A DNA stretch of 49,421 nucleotides from Cyanobacteria bacterium SIG32. GTDB lineage: Bacteria; Cyanobacteriota; Vampirovibrionia; Gastranaerophilales; Gastranaerophilaceae. The notes under the pieces were generated by a model, which searched no databases, had not been told where the DNA came from, and was given only the letters and a program-made list of their open reading frames with translations. The translations under genes and the position numbers were made by a program. The stretch spans positions 1 through 49,421 of the forward strand of contig SUTY01000004.1 in the NCBI GenBank assembly GCA_015152455.1, written 5' to 3'. This document shows positions 1-10,400 of the stretch, one piece after another. The number at the start of each line of letters is the position of its first letter. Positions within the stretch are counted from its first letter, which is position 1.

Positions 1-108
1 CCAATAAGACCACCAACAGTACCTGAAGGCACTTCAAGACTTCGACTATCACTTACAACTGAAATTACTGAAAACGACTTGGAAACTTTATGCAACATTA
101 TTGGCTAA
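1..108 (+). CDS. bioF: 8-amino-7-oxononanoate synthase, 3' end only
   Basis: Frame 1 reads PIRPPTVPEGTSRLRLSLTTEITENDLETLCNIIG*, typical BioF C-terminus; followed by bioG and bioC. Confidence 0.85.
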   Translation, partial: PIRPPTVPEGTSRLRLSLTTEITENDLETLCNIIG

Positions 109-737
109 ATAAACAAAACAATAAAAAATTAATAGTGTTTTTTGCAGGCTGGAGCTTTGACTATAAGCCATTTGAATGTTTAGAATGCAAGGATTTTGAC
201 GTATTGATTTTTTATGATTACAACACACTGGAATTACCAAATATTGACTACAATTATGAAGAAAAAATTCTCATAACCTGGTCAATGGGAGTTTTTATTG
301 CATATTTATTAAAAGATAAATTGCCACAATTCAATAAAAAAATTGCAGTAAACGGAACACCATATCCTGTCCACAATGAATTTGGAATTCCTCAAAAAAC
401 TTTTGATTTAACCCTAAAATACGCTGAAACAGGATTACAAGGGAAATTCTATCAAAACGTTTTCACTAATGATGAGTTTTTGGCAAAATACAATGAAAAT
501 CCTATTGAACGTTCTATTGAAAACAGAGTTTCTGAACTTGTAACATTAGACAAATTAATAAAAGAAACACAACTTAAATACGATAACAATTTTTATAATA
601 AAGCAATTGTCGGACTTACTGATAAAATAATTCCAACAAAAAACCAATTGACTTTTTGGGATAATATAGCCGAAACTGTTGATTGTGGACATTTTCCATT
701 CTATAATTACAAAAGTTGGGCAGAAATATGCAATTAA
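90..737 (+). CDS. bioG: pimeloyl-ACP methyl ester esterase, BioG (DUF452) type
   Basis: FFAGW...ITWSMGV motif; between bioF and bioC; overlaps both. Confidence 0.85.
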   Translation: MQHYWLNKQNNKKLIVFFAGWSFDYKPFECLECKDFDVLIFYDYNTLELPNIDYNYEEKILITWSMGVFIAYLLKDKLPQFNKKIAVNGTPYPVHNEFGIPQKTFDLTLKYAETGLQGKFYQNVFTNDEFLAKYNENPIERSIENRVSELVTLDKLIKETQLKYDNNFYNKAIVGLTDKIIPTKNQLTFWDNIAETVDCGHFPFYNYKSWAEICN

Positions 738-1465
738 ATACAAAATCTATAAAAAGTCATTTTGAAAAAAGTATGGACAAATACGACGAAAACGCCATTG
801 TCCAAATGGATTCTGCTGAAAAACTTACATTTGCATTGACCCAATTTACAAATAAATTTGAAAACGTTTTAGAATTAGGCTGCGGAACAGGTATTCTAAC
901 CCAAAAGTTAGCGTTAGGACTTTCTTTTAGCTATTACTACGCAAACGACTTAGTTGAAAAATCTAAAAATTATGTATCCAATATTATTCCTGAAAACACA
1001 TTTTTACATGGGAATGCTATAAAAATAAAAACTACAAAGAAAATGGATTTAATTATTTCAAATGCAATGTTTCAATGGTTTTCAAATTTAGAAGATATAA
1101 TTAATCATTGCAAATCTTTGTTAAATAAAGACGGTATCCTTGCGTTCTCCACATTTGGAGTTGAAAACTTTTCAGAATTAAAAGATCTTTCAGGATTATC
1201 CCTTAATTATTTAACTAAAGAACAAATCGAAAACATATTAAAAAAGGATTTTGATATTCTACATATTGAAGAATACACTTATACACTAGAATTCAACAAT
1301 CCTCTTGAGCTTTTGGCACATATGAAAAACACAGGTGTGAATTCACTTACTTCCAAAACTTGGACAGTAAAAGAGGTAAAAAATTTTTGCGAAAAGTATT
1401 TACAAAAATATGAGTCTGTTAAACTAACCTATAACCCTATTATTGTAATTGCAAAAGCAAAATAA
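716..1465 (+). CDS. bioC: malonyl-ACP O-methyltransferase BioC; probable start 728 (MQLNTKS)
   Basis: SAM methyltransferase motif VLELGCGTGILT; operon context. Confidence 0.85.
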   Translation: MGRNMQLNTKSIKSHFEKSMDKYDENAIVQMDSAEKLTFALTQFTNKFENVLELGCGTGILTQKLALGLSFSYYYANDLVEKSKNYVSNIIPENTFLHGNAIKIKTTKKMDLIISNAMFQWFSNLEDIINHCKSLLNKDGILAFSTFGVENFSELKDLSGLSLNYLTKEQIENILKKDFDILHIEEYTYTLEFNNPLELLAHMKNTGVNSLTSKTWTVKEVKNFCEKYLQKYESVKLTYNPIIVIAKAK

Positions 1466-1571
1466 TAATTAAATCGATCCTTATTCCTATTCCATTTTGT
1501 AAAAAAAAATAGTATAATCTTTACATAAAATCATGTTTATTATTAAAATATGGTTATAGAGGTAAACAATA

Positions 1572-2216
1572 TTGTTAAACAACTTCGAAAATTTTGATAA
1601 TTCAGAAACTTCTGTAAGAAAGTCTTCTTTAATCCAAGAAAGAGTTAACCTTGTTTCGACTCATATGTACAAACAATTCTTGGACTATCAACACGCTAAC
1701 GTTAACACAAATGAAATTTTTATAAGAATGATTGACAATCTTCAAGCTGTTGCTGAAAACCTTAAACAATCATTCTCTTCTCGAGGAATTACAACACAAA
1801 ACATTTATGTTGATACCGATCCTCAAAAATCAGTTGCCATCATTAACATTTTATGGCACAAAATCAGCTTTACAACTCGTTGTAACCATCAGCCTCAAGC
1901 ATTGTATAGAGAAAGTGGTGAACACTTGTTCTCTGGCCGTATAATGGCGGTAAGAGGAAATTATAACGAACTTATGCAGGGTGTTAAAGATCATGATGAC
2001 GAAATGGGCAGACTCCTTGAAAATGAAGTTGCTTCCCTATTTATTCCTGCTGAGCAAAATCAAAATTCAATTTTAAAAATCAAACATTTATCTAATAGAG
2101 AGTTTTACTTAAATCAACTTGATGCGCCAAGAGAATTTGTTCTCAAAGTTGTTGAAACTATTTGTGGTGGCGGCTTCTACCACGAAGAGGGTGCAAGAAA
2201 GAAATTTAATATTTAA
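1572..2216 (+). CDS. conserved hypothetical protein (TTG start)
   Basis: 214-aa ORF, upstream RBS-like GAGG; family not recognised. Confidence 0.6.
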   Translation: MLNNFENFDNSETSVRKSSLIQERVNLVSTHMYKQFLDYQHANVNTNEIFIRMIDNLQAVAENLKQSFSSRGITTQNIYVDTDPQKSVAIINILWHKISFTTRCNHQPQALYRESGEHLFSGRIMAVRGNYNELMQGVKDHDDEMGRLLENEVASLFIPAEQNQNSILKIKHLSNREFYLNQLDAPREFVLKVVETICGGGFYHEEGARKKFNI

Positions 2217-2270
2217 AAATTGACATTCTCAAAAAAATAACTAATATATTGGTATAGGGATTGTAGGTAT

Positions 2271-2519
2271 ATGCGTTTAATAGAAAAACTAAAAGAGCTT
2301 GAAAATAATTACATGTTTATAAGATGGGCAACAGGTGGAGAGTACGGAAAACTTGTTTATGCTGGAGATGATTTTGTTGAATTCAACATTGTTGATGTTG
2401 ATACAATGGAATACAGCGAAACAATATTAATCCACGCACCTTTGATCTTGGAAGTTTGTATTGGCGGAGCAGACGTCGCAAGAATTCTTGCCGAAGTTTC
2501 TTCTAAAATTACTGAGTAA
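2271..2519 (+). CDS. small hypothetical protein, 82 aa
   Basis: ORF with preceding promoter-like TTGACA/TATATT. Confidence 0.6.
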   Translation: MRLIEKLKELENNYMFIRWATGGEYGKLVYAGDDFVEFNIVDVDTMEYSETILIHAPLILEVCIGGADVARILAEVSSKITE

Positions 2520-2524
2520 TATTT

Positions 2525-2643
2525 GTGCCTCTGCGATTAATTACCCGTTCGCACTAAACGGCAACGCTCACAATCACAACGAAAACTCAACGTTTCCGTT
2601 GATTCTTGTTCGTCTCTCGCTTCGCTCGTGCCTCTGCGAACGG
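2525..2643. repeat. nested palindromic intergenic element
   Basis: Inverted CCGTTCGCA (2545-2553)/TGCGAACGG (2635-2643); inner AACGGCAACG (2557-2566)/CGTTTCCGTT (2591-2600); direct GTGCCTCTGCGA at 2525-2536 and 2628-2639. Confidence 0.6.
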
Positions 2644-2651
2644 ATAAAAAA

Positions 2652-2679
2652 AAAGTCACATCTTTGTGTTTGTGACTTT
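2652..2679 (-). terminator. rho-independent terminator-like hairpin, T-run on minus strand
   Basis: AAAGTCACA-N10-TGTGACTTT with A-run 5' (U-run on minus transcript). Confidence 0.55.
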
Positions 2680-2783
2680 GAACAATAATCTTGGGAGGAG
2701 ATTTGGGGATAGTTGTACATGCATGATAATGCAAGCATGCCAAAATTGTTACATGAGTAGAATAAAAATTAATAAATCTTTAC

Positions 2784-2807
2784 ATTTCCTTGATTTTGAT
2801 GTATAAT
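2784..2807 (+). promoter_or_regulatory. sigma70-like promoter of aroQ
   Basis: TTTACA-N17-TATAAT (-10 at 2802-2807). Confidence 0.6.
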
Positions 2808-2825
2808 ATGTGCATGAGAAAAAGC

Positions 2826-3272
2826 ATGCGAATTTTAATAATTAATGGTGTAAACCTTAATATGCTTGGCTTTAGAGAGCCTGAACAGTATGGTACAACA
2901 ACTCTTAAAGATTTGGAAAAAGAACTCCACGCATATTCTTTTAGCCTGGGTATTGACATAGAAACATTCCAAAGCAATATCGAAGGCGAAATCGTTGAAC
3001 GTATCCAACAAGCAAGAGAACATTTTGACGGTATTGTATTGAATGCAGGCGCTTACACTCATACAAGTATTGCCATTAGAGATGCCATTACTGCCGCATC
3101 TATGCCAACTGTCGAAGTTCACATGTCAAATATCTACAAAAGAGAAGATTTTAGACACAAATCCCTCATTGCACCTGTATGTGTGGGGCAAATTTCAGGG
3201 TTTAAAAATGATAGCTATAAATTGGGTCTCAAAGGGTTGGTCAATTATTTGACCAACAAAGAAAACAAATAA
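2826..3272 (+). CDS. aroQ: type II 3-dehydroquinate dehydratase (alternative starts 2814, 2790)
   Basis: ILIINGVNLNMLGFREPEQYG, NAGAYTHTSIAIRDA, EVHMSNIYKREDFRHKS. Confidence 0.95.
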   Translation: MRILIINGVNLNMLGFREPEQYGTTTLKDLEKELHAYSFSLGIDIETFQSNIEGEIVERIQQAREHFDGIVLNAGAYTHTSIAIRDAITAASMPTVEVHMSNIYKREDFRHKSLIAPVCVGQISGFKNDSYKLGLKGLVNYLTNKENK

Positions 3273-3282
3273 TTTTTATAAA

Positions 3283-3597
3283 TTACATTCCGTAGAATTC
3301 TTCAGCCGCTACGCCTGTTAATGCGCAAGCCTGTTCGTATGAATAACCATTTTCCATTAATTGGTCACAATACTTGTCTAATTTTTCTACCTTTTCAATG
3401 TTATTGCTCAAAAATGCAATATCTTTTTCTAACGAACTTTTTGTAACTTGAGAACGTCCGATAACTTCCGCAGGCATTCTACCTAGATCAGTGATTTCTC
3501 GTGTTTCCATAGCTGGGGCTGGCTGAGCTTCTTTTCTCGCCTGAATACCTTGGAAATTAATGTTTTTTGAATTTGATGTGTTGTTTACTTCTCTCAT
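3283..3597 (-). CDS. hypothetical protein with N-terminal NINFQG motif
   Basis: 104-aa ORF. Confidence 0.55.
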   Translation of the reverse strand: MREVNNTSNSKNINFQGIQARKEAQPAPAMETREITDLGRMPAEVIGRSQVTKSSLEKDIAFLSNNIEKVEKLDKYCDQLMENGYSYEQACALTGVAAEEFYGM

Positions 3598-3774
3598 AAG
3601 TTCACCTTACCATTTCTGAATCGATTGCCTTAACCGATTCCATTTTTTCTATCGCGTCATCTTACATTCTAAAACTCGAAAAAAATATTTTTTGCTACTT
3701 TTCCATAAAAAAAATTACAAAAGTTAATATATTTTTTTTATGTTATTATAAATTATATAATAACATAGGAAGTA

Positions 3775-4923
3775 ATGCAAATTATGAATTTAGGTAATTT
3801 TTTTAAAGATTTTATATACGGTTGTAACCTTAGAAGAGTAATGAAAAACTTACCCGACGCAGTTTTTATAGTACAAACAGACGGTAGAATTTCCTGGGTG
3901 AACGATAAAGCAACAACAGTTTTTGAAGGCGGGAAAAGACTTTTAAAGAGCTACCATTTTGATGATTTAGTTGATAATGGCATAGAAAAAGTTGATAAAT
4001 CTATTGCCACCAGAACTCCTGTTATTGCAGGAGCTTTTACCCCAACTGCTAGGGAATTTTTTATCGAATTAAACGCTAAAAAATATCACGGAAGTTTTAT
4101 TGTTACAATTCGTGACATTACAGCTATGACAAATATTTTGACAAGTGCAGAGCAAACCAGCGAATTCAACAAAGAAAAAAATGCTATGCTTGTTAAATTG
4201 TCAAATGAAATTAAATCACCTATCAATTCGATTGTGGGATTTTCTCAGGCTTTAATCGACGGTATTGGTGGCGAAATTAACGAAAAACAAGACAAATACG
4301 TTAAAATTATCAATAAAAATTCTAACGATTTACTTTATTTTATGGAAAAATTCATTGAATTTGCATACGCTGAATCTACGTTGTACGAATGCGATTTACA
4401 AACTTTTGATATTGTAAATACTATCCAAAACGTAATCAGAAGTAACGATTTAGCTATATCAGCAAAAAATTTAACCGTAAATTTGGACGTTGAAGAAATT
4501 GTTAAACGTGCAGTTTATTCTGATGAAAAATCCTTGAAAACAATCTTGCAAAACCTTTTAGAAATTTCAATCAAACTTACTGATACAGGCTCAATTTCAT
4601 TGAAAGCTACTTATCCAAACGAAGAATTAGTTAGAAAATTACGTGTATTTGAAAACGTAAAACCTGAAGCTCTAATTCAAATTTCTATCTCCGACACTGG
4701 TATTGGTTTGCAAGAAGCTGAAATGGACGGTCTTTTTGAACCATATAGTCAACTTGACAGACAAAATAAAAAGAATATCGTTCGCTCTATCAGTTTAGGC
4801 ACTACAAATATACTTGCAAAAAGACTACAAGGTATTGTTTGGGCTGAATCTGAAGTTATGAAAGGAACAACATTCAATCTTATTATACCGATTGAAAGGG
4901 ATTTTCACTTAAAACATGAGTAA
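3775..4923 (+). CDS. PAS-domain sensor histidine kinase-like protein, probably a pseudokinase
   Basis: PAS-like N-terminus; degenerate H-box [18 protein letters not shown]1 box DTGIGL present; degenerate N and G2 boxes. Confidence 0.8.
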   Translation: MQIMNLGNFFKDFIYGCNLRRVMKNLPDAVFIVQTDGRISWVNDKATTVFEGGKRLLKSYHFDDLVDNGIEKVDKSIATRTPVIAGAFTPTAREFFIELNAKKYHGSFIVTIRDITAMTNILTSAEQTSEFNKEKNAMLVKLSNEIKSPINSIVGFSQALIDGIGGEINEKQDKYVKIINKNSNDLLYFMEKFIEFAYAESTLYECDLQTFDIVNTIQNVIRSNDLAISAKNLTVNLDVEEIVKRAVYSDEKSLKTILQNLLEISIKLTDTGSISLKATYPNEELVRKLRVFENVKPEALIQISISDTGIGLQEAEMDGLFEPYSQLDRQNKKNIVRSISLGTTNILAKRLQGIVWAESEVMKGTTFNLIIPIERDFHLKHE

Positions 4924-5905
4924 TGTTATCTTAAAAAACGTTAAAAAAATCTATGATAAAAATGTTGTGATCAACAACATAGATTTAGAAATTAAAGACA
5001 AAGAATTTGTAGTTCTTGTCGGCGCTTCAGGTTGTGGAAAATCAACCATTCTCAGAATGATTGCAGGCTTGGAAGAAATAACCGACGGTGAAATATATAT
5101 CGGAGATAAAAAAGTCAATGATATCCACCCTAAAGACAGAGATATTGCTTTTGTTTTCCAAAGTTACGCTCTATACCCACATATGACAGTCAGAGAAAAC
5201 ATTGCATTTGGACTAAAAATGCGCAAAGTTGACAAGGCAACTATTGAACAAAAAGTTCAGGAAGCCGCTGAAATCCTTGATTTGACTGAATATTTAGACA
5301 GAAAGCCTAAACAACTTTCAGGTGGTCAAAGACAACGTGTAGCATTAGGTCGTGCAATTGTTAGAAATCCAAAAGTATTTTTGATGGATGAACCTTTATC
5401 AAATTTAGATGCAAAATTACGTGTTCAAATGCGTTCTGAAATCAAAAAATTACATGAAAAATTACAAACTACTTTCATATATGTAACTCACGATCAAACA
5501 GAAGCCTTGACTATGGGGGACAGAATTGTAGTTCTCGACAAAGGAGTAATTCAACAGGCAGACACTCCTGAAGAAATTTATAACAACCCTGCAAACACTT
5601 TTGTTGGCGGATTTATCGGTTCTCCTCAAATGAATTTTATTGACGGTAAAGATTTGGGGCTTGATGAAAACATCTTATACGGAATTCGTCCTGAAAAAAT
5701 GATTTGCAACGGTAACATTAGAAAAACAGTAGAAGTTGAAATTACTGAGCTTTTGGGAAGCGAAAAAATAGCTTATTTTACAATAGGCGATAAAAAATGT
5801 AGTGCAAAACTCCCTGCCGATTTTAATTTTGATAAAACACTAGAACTAAGCATTCGAGAAGAAGATTTGTATAAATTTGATAAAAATACCAATATTAGAC
5901 TGTAG
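4916..5905 (+). CDS. carbohydrate ABC transporter ATP-binding protein (UgpC/MsmX-like)
   Basis: Walker [24 protein letters not shown], Walker B, TOBE-like C-terminus. Confidence 0.92.
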   Translation: MSNVILKNVKKIYDKNVVINNIDLEIKDKEFVVLVGASGCGKSTILRMIAGLEEITDGEIYIGDKKVNDIHPKDRDIAFVFQSYALYPHMTVRENIAFGLKMRKVDKATIEQKVQEAAEILDLTEYLDRKPKQLSGGQRQRVALGRAIVRNPKVFLMDEPLSNLDAKLRVQMRSEIKKLHEKLQTTFIYVTHDQTEALTMGDRIVVLDKGVIQQADTPEEIYNNPANTFVGGFIGSPQMNFIDGKDLGLDENILYGIRPEKMICNGNIRKTVEVEITELLGSEKIAYFTIGDKKCSAKLPADFNFDKTLELSIREEDLYKFDKNTNIRL

Positions 5906-6236
5906 TTTTCCAATGAACTCTAAAATCAAAAATTAAATCTAAGGTCTTTTTATAATCACCGTCAAAACAGATGCATCTATCATCAACAAGCAAATAAGCT
6001 GGCTCTTTAACATTAGTTATACTATACTGAGCAATATTATTAGTAATAAGCCATTCTTGAGCCAATGTTCTATTGCGAGTTGTAAAAATTTTAACCTCAA
6101 ATTCTTTAGAAAGAGTCTCTAAAAAATCCTTTGCACCTTCTTTAATTTCAGGAATAAATTCTGAAGAATATTTTCCATTGTATTTATTGAGGACACCATC
6201 AAGATCTATAAGTATAAGTTTTTTATGTTTTTTCAT
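5895..6236 (-). CDS. small HAD-superfamily hydrolase-like protein
   Basis: [11 protein letters not shown] motif I, TTRN motif II, LLVDDR motif. Confidence 0.7.
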   Translation of the reverse strand: MKKHKKLILIDLDGVLNKYNGKYSSEFIPEIKEGAKDFLETLSKEFEVKIFTTRNRTLAQEWLITNNIAQYSITNVKEPAYLLVDDRCICFDGDYKKTLDLIFDFRVHWKTTV

Positions 6237-6239
6237 GTT

Positions 6240-6283
6240 TTGTCCGTATGGCGGTTTGTTTATTTTGTCATTATAGCGGACAA
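6240..6283. promoter_or_regulatory. inverted repeat TTGTCCG/CGGACAA in divergent HAD/XRE intergenic region
   Basis: 7-bp perfect arms at 6240-6246 and 6277-6283. Confidence 0.4.
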
Positions 6284-6290
6284 TTATAAA

Positions 6291-6503
6291 ATGGACAATG
6301 ATTTGTTAAGAAAACTTGCGAATAGAATAAAAGAATTGCGTAAAATTAATAATTTTACGCAGGATGATTTAGCATTTCATTCTGGAATAGCCCGCTCTAC
6401 ACTTGGCAATATCGAAACAGCTAAAAATGATTTAACTTTCACAAAGTTGAATAAAATCGCCAAAAGTTTCAATATGTCATTATCTGAATTTCTTAATTTT
6501 TAA
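6291..6503 (+). CDS. XRE-family HTH transcriptional regulator
   Basis: LANRIKELRKINNFTQDDLAFHSGIARSTLGNIETAKND; start chosen inside track ORF 6225. Confidence 0.85.
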   Translation: MDNDLLRKLANRIKELRKINNFTQDDLAFHSGIARSTLGNIETAKNDLTFTKLNKIAKSFNMSLSEFLNF

Positions 6504-6661
6504 AAATTTTCTTCGTTTTCATCAATCCAAATTATTGTAATATTTATTGGTTGTGCAAATGGGTTTGTAAATCGTGATTCTGAAAATTCACCTCTAGCAA
6601 TGGCATCATAATAGGCAATTTGTTCTGACAATCTTTTTGTATATTCAAACAGGTTTTTCAT
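6500..6661 (-). CDS. 53-aa hypothetical protein (not in ORF track)
   Basis: MKNLFEYTKRLSEQIAYYDAIARGEFSESRFTNPFAQPINITIIWIDENEENF with GGGAGG RBS upstream. Confidence 0.6.
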   Translation of the reverse strand: MKNLFEYTKRLSEQIAYYDAIARGEFSESRFTNPFAQPINITIIWIDENEENF

Positions 6662-6826
6662 AATTTAACCTCCCGACTATTACATACATTATTTAGGTTG
6701 TAGCCAATTGATTAATCCCCAGAAAGTAGTGATTTTATGTCCTAATATAGTCGTGGTGTATAATACTCTTTCCTAATTGTAAAAACCCTTAAGTAAATTT
6801 ATTCTCATAAAAAAGGAGAATAAATA

Positions 6827-7402
6827 ATGAAAAAAGAACTTTCAGGAACAAAAACAGAACAAAATTTGATAAATGCATTTGCTGGCGAATCAATGGCAAG
6901 AAATCGCTATACGTTTTTTGCAAAAATAGCAAAAGAAGAAGGATATGAACAAATAGCAGAAATTTTTCTTTTAACTGCCGAAAACGAAAAAGAACACGCT
7001 GAAATTTTTTACGAATATATAGGAGATAAAATGGGAAAAGTTGATGCCGTTTATCCGTTTAAACTTGGCACAACAGAAGAAAATTTAGAAAGTGCGATTT
7101 CTGGTGAACACGAAGAAGCCTTTATTCTTTATAAAGAGGCTGCGGAAACGGCAAAAGAAGAAGGCTTCAAAGAAATTTCAGACTCTTTTTCGCATATTAT
7201 TAATTCAGAAAAACACCACGAAAATCGTTATCAAAAACTTCTTGGAAATTTAAAAAACGAAACTGTTTTTAAAAAAGATGAAACTGTAACTTGGATGTGT
7301 AGAAAATGTGGTTATTTATGCGAAAATAAATGTGCGCCAAACAAATGTCCAAATTGTGAACACGAACAAGCATATTTCCAAATTCTTTGTGAAAATTATT
7401 AG
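6827..7402 (+). CDS. rbr: rubrerythrin
   Basis: Ferritin-like diiron helices plus C-terminal CRKCGY...CPNCEHEQAYF rubredoxin-like domain. Confidence 0.93.
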   Translation: MKKELSGTKTEQNLINAFAGESMARNRYTFFAKIAKEEGYEQIAEIFLLTAENEKEHAEIFYEYIGDKMGKVDAVYPFKLGTTEENLESAISGEHEEAFILYKEAAETAKEEGFKEISDSFSHIINSEKHHENRYQKLLGNLKNETVFKKDETVTWMCRKCGYLCENKCAPNKCPNCEHEQAYFQILCENY

Positions 7403-7431
7403 TTGCCATATCTACATTCATTATATATAAT
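7403..7431 (+). promoter_or_regulatory. sigma70-like promoter for the 1468-aa gene
   Basis: TTGCCA-N17-TATAAT, ATG at 7440. Confidence 0.6.
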
Positions 7432-7439
7432 ATAAGTGA

Positions 7440-10400
7440 ATGAACAACAGAAAAAAATCATTAATTTGCATAACGATTTTAACATTCTTTTACGGGCTTT
7501 ATTATTGGGGAATTCCTGCATTTATAAATATCGAAAAAAGAATAAATTCTATTGAAACAAAAATCCAAGAAAAAACTGGAGTCAGAATCTCAATAGAACA
7601 ACCTCATATAAAAATGGGGCATATCCCTGCAGTATGGTTTATGGCTGAAAATATCGCAGTATTAAATGACGATAACTCCAAAGCCGTAAACCTAGAACAT
7701 TCAGCAATAAAAATTCACTTGTTACCTCTCCTTGCAGGTAAAATTCATATTGGCAATTTTTCAAGTGACAAAATTGACATAAATTTAATTTATACTACAA
7801 ATAATAAACTTCAAATCGGTCAATATTCATTACCCCAAATTCCTAAAACAAAACTTACGCTTAACAAAGCATATTTAAGAATTGGTAATTATAAAATCAA
7901 TTTGGACGATCAAAAACAAAATAAAAATATTTTATTAGATGGAAGTTTCTTAACCCTTGATGAGTTTAAAAACAACAAACGAATAAAATTGGCAACATTT
8001 GCAAAATTATACGTAAACAAAAGAGCCTCTGATATTATGGCTGACGTCGATATAAAACTTCCGTTCAGCAAAATTACAGAAAATCAATTCAAAATCAATG
8101 GTAGAATTAATAACTTAAATTTGGCAGATTTTTCTGATTATGTAAAAGCAATTCCCAATAGCAAGATCCAATCTCTTTCTGGCAATGTAAATCTTGTCGC
8201 AAATACCATATCCAAACACAATAATCAAAAAAATATCTTCTCTCAACTCACAATCGAAAATCTAAATATTTCACAAGAAAATCCTGCAAAATCTATATAC
8301 TGCAAAGATATTCTTAACATAAAAACAGACGTTGATACCATTAAAAATGGCTTAAATATTCAAAATATGAATATCTCATCTAAAGGAATAAATTTGGATA
8401 TTAATGGAGAAATAACTAATCTTGACACTAAAACCCCTGCAATTAATACAAACATTAATATCAACAACTCAAGATCTGAGAGCTTTATTCCTCTCCTCCC
8501 TGGTGAGAAAGATATTTTAGAAGAAATAGATTTTTTAGCACTCAAAAAATTTCCGCTTTATGGAGATGTAAAAGGATTTCTACAAATTAAAGGTAAGACT
8601 GATACCCCAAATATCGACGGTTCTTTGAAAATAGCAAATGCCTACCTGATAAAACCATTACCTCATAATACTCCTTTAGCAAAAATAGATCTAGAATTTA
8701 AGGATACAAAAATATTCTTTAAGGCGGATGTTCCTGCTCCATTTAACCAAAAAGTCACAGTTACAGGGCACCAAGATTTATACAATCAAAAACTCGCTGA
8801 GGTTGAAGTAAAAACATCTGATAAAATAAATCTAAAAATTGCACAAGAAGTTTTAAACCCACTACACGAAATATTAAAATTCTATCTTGGACCTTTACCA
8901 ATTATGGACATTGATGGTGTGGGGAATGTTGATCTGAAAATTACAGGGAATCGCAAAAATCCACACGCCTGGGGAAATATTAATTTCAATAACGCTACTG
9001 CAGAATTTAAAGGGATAAATAATCTTGTTGCTCATAATGTAAATGGTGGTTTAAATTTTGATGATCAAAATATAAAAATTGATCTTATTAACGCTATTGT
9101 AAATAATAAACCAATGACTATTAACGGTACTGCTTCAATTTTAGGAGATTTTGATATCAAAATTCTCTCCAAACAACAAGATTTGAACAACCTTTTAATA
9201 ATTATAAAGACTTCTCCATTATTAAATGAAATTCAAAAATTACTAACCCCACTCAAATCAGCTAAAGGAAATGTTGACTTGGCTCTAAATTTGAACGGCA
9301 ACATTTCTGACTTAAATAATATTGTTTTTAACAAAAATATTTTTGCAAAAGGTAATCTAAACCTTAATTCCAATTCTATAACAATACAAAATATTCCAGT
9401 ATCAAACATTACTGGTCAAATAAAATTTGACAATCTAAAAGCTAATTTGAATTTATTATCGAACTTGAACAATTCTTTAATCAAAATTACAGGCGACATA
9501 GACGAAGAAAATACTAATCTAAAAATTAATTCTGATAAGTTTATTTTAAAAGATGGAATTAAATTATTCAATTTTAATCTTCCGTTTGAAGATGATTTAG
9601 GCAAAATTCAGCTCAGCTTTGATGCTACATATAATGGACTTACTAATGAGATTAATCCTTTAGGGATTTATGCAAAAGGAAAAATTGGAGCGTCAAAAGG
9701 TTCTATCTTAAGCATTGGTAATACACCTTTTGAAATAAAAAACGGACAACTTAAAAATGTTAATATTAAAGGTTTATTCAAAAACAATCCATATAATATA
9801 AACTTAACAATAGCGAATATTTTTTCTGATAAACAACTTATTAATGGGAATTTTAATTTTAATAAAATAAATTTAGAAAACATTAAAGATGTAATAAAAT
9901 ATTTTGGACTTAAAGATATTAAAGATCTGTACGGATTTATTACCCTTTCTGGTCAAATACATAACAATTACATATTTGCAGATGCTAATTTAGATGATAT
10001 TTCGTTTGAATATATTCCTGAAAAATTACCTATAAAAATTGCCAGTGGAAAAATCAAACTTAAAAAAGATACTTTAGTTTTGAATAAAGTAAATTCAACG
10101 CTTGGCGAAATGCCAGTTTTTGCAGATGGTTCGATATTCAATCTTGATAAAAAACCAACCTTGAATATTTACGTAAACGCAAAACCAACACAAAAATTTA
10201 TCGATCAACATTTTAATAACAAAGCCGTTTACCCTATAAAATTAAAAGGCGACATTAACTGTTCTTCTAATATTTCAGGAACATTAAACGCTCTACACAA
10301 TAAAACTCAACTTAAATTAGCCGAAAATTCAAGTATTTATTATATGGGAGCGACTCTTGGAAGTGTTTCTGATAACCAATCTTCATTAATTACTGCCGAC

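Noticed and set aside
2537-2743. 68-aa minus-strand ORF
   Set aside because: Runs through the palindromic repeat and terminator; likely spurious
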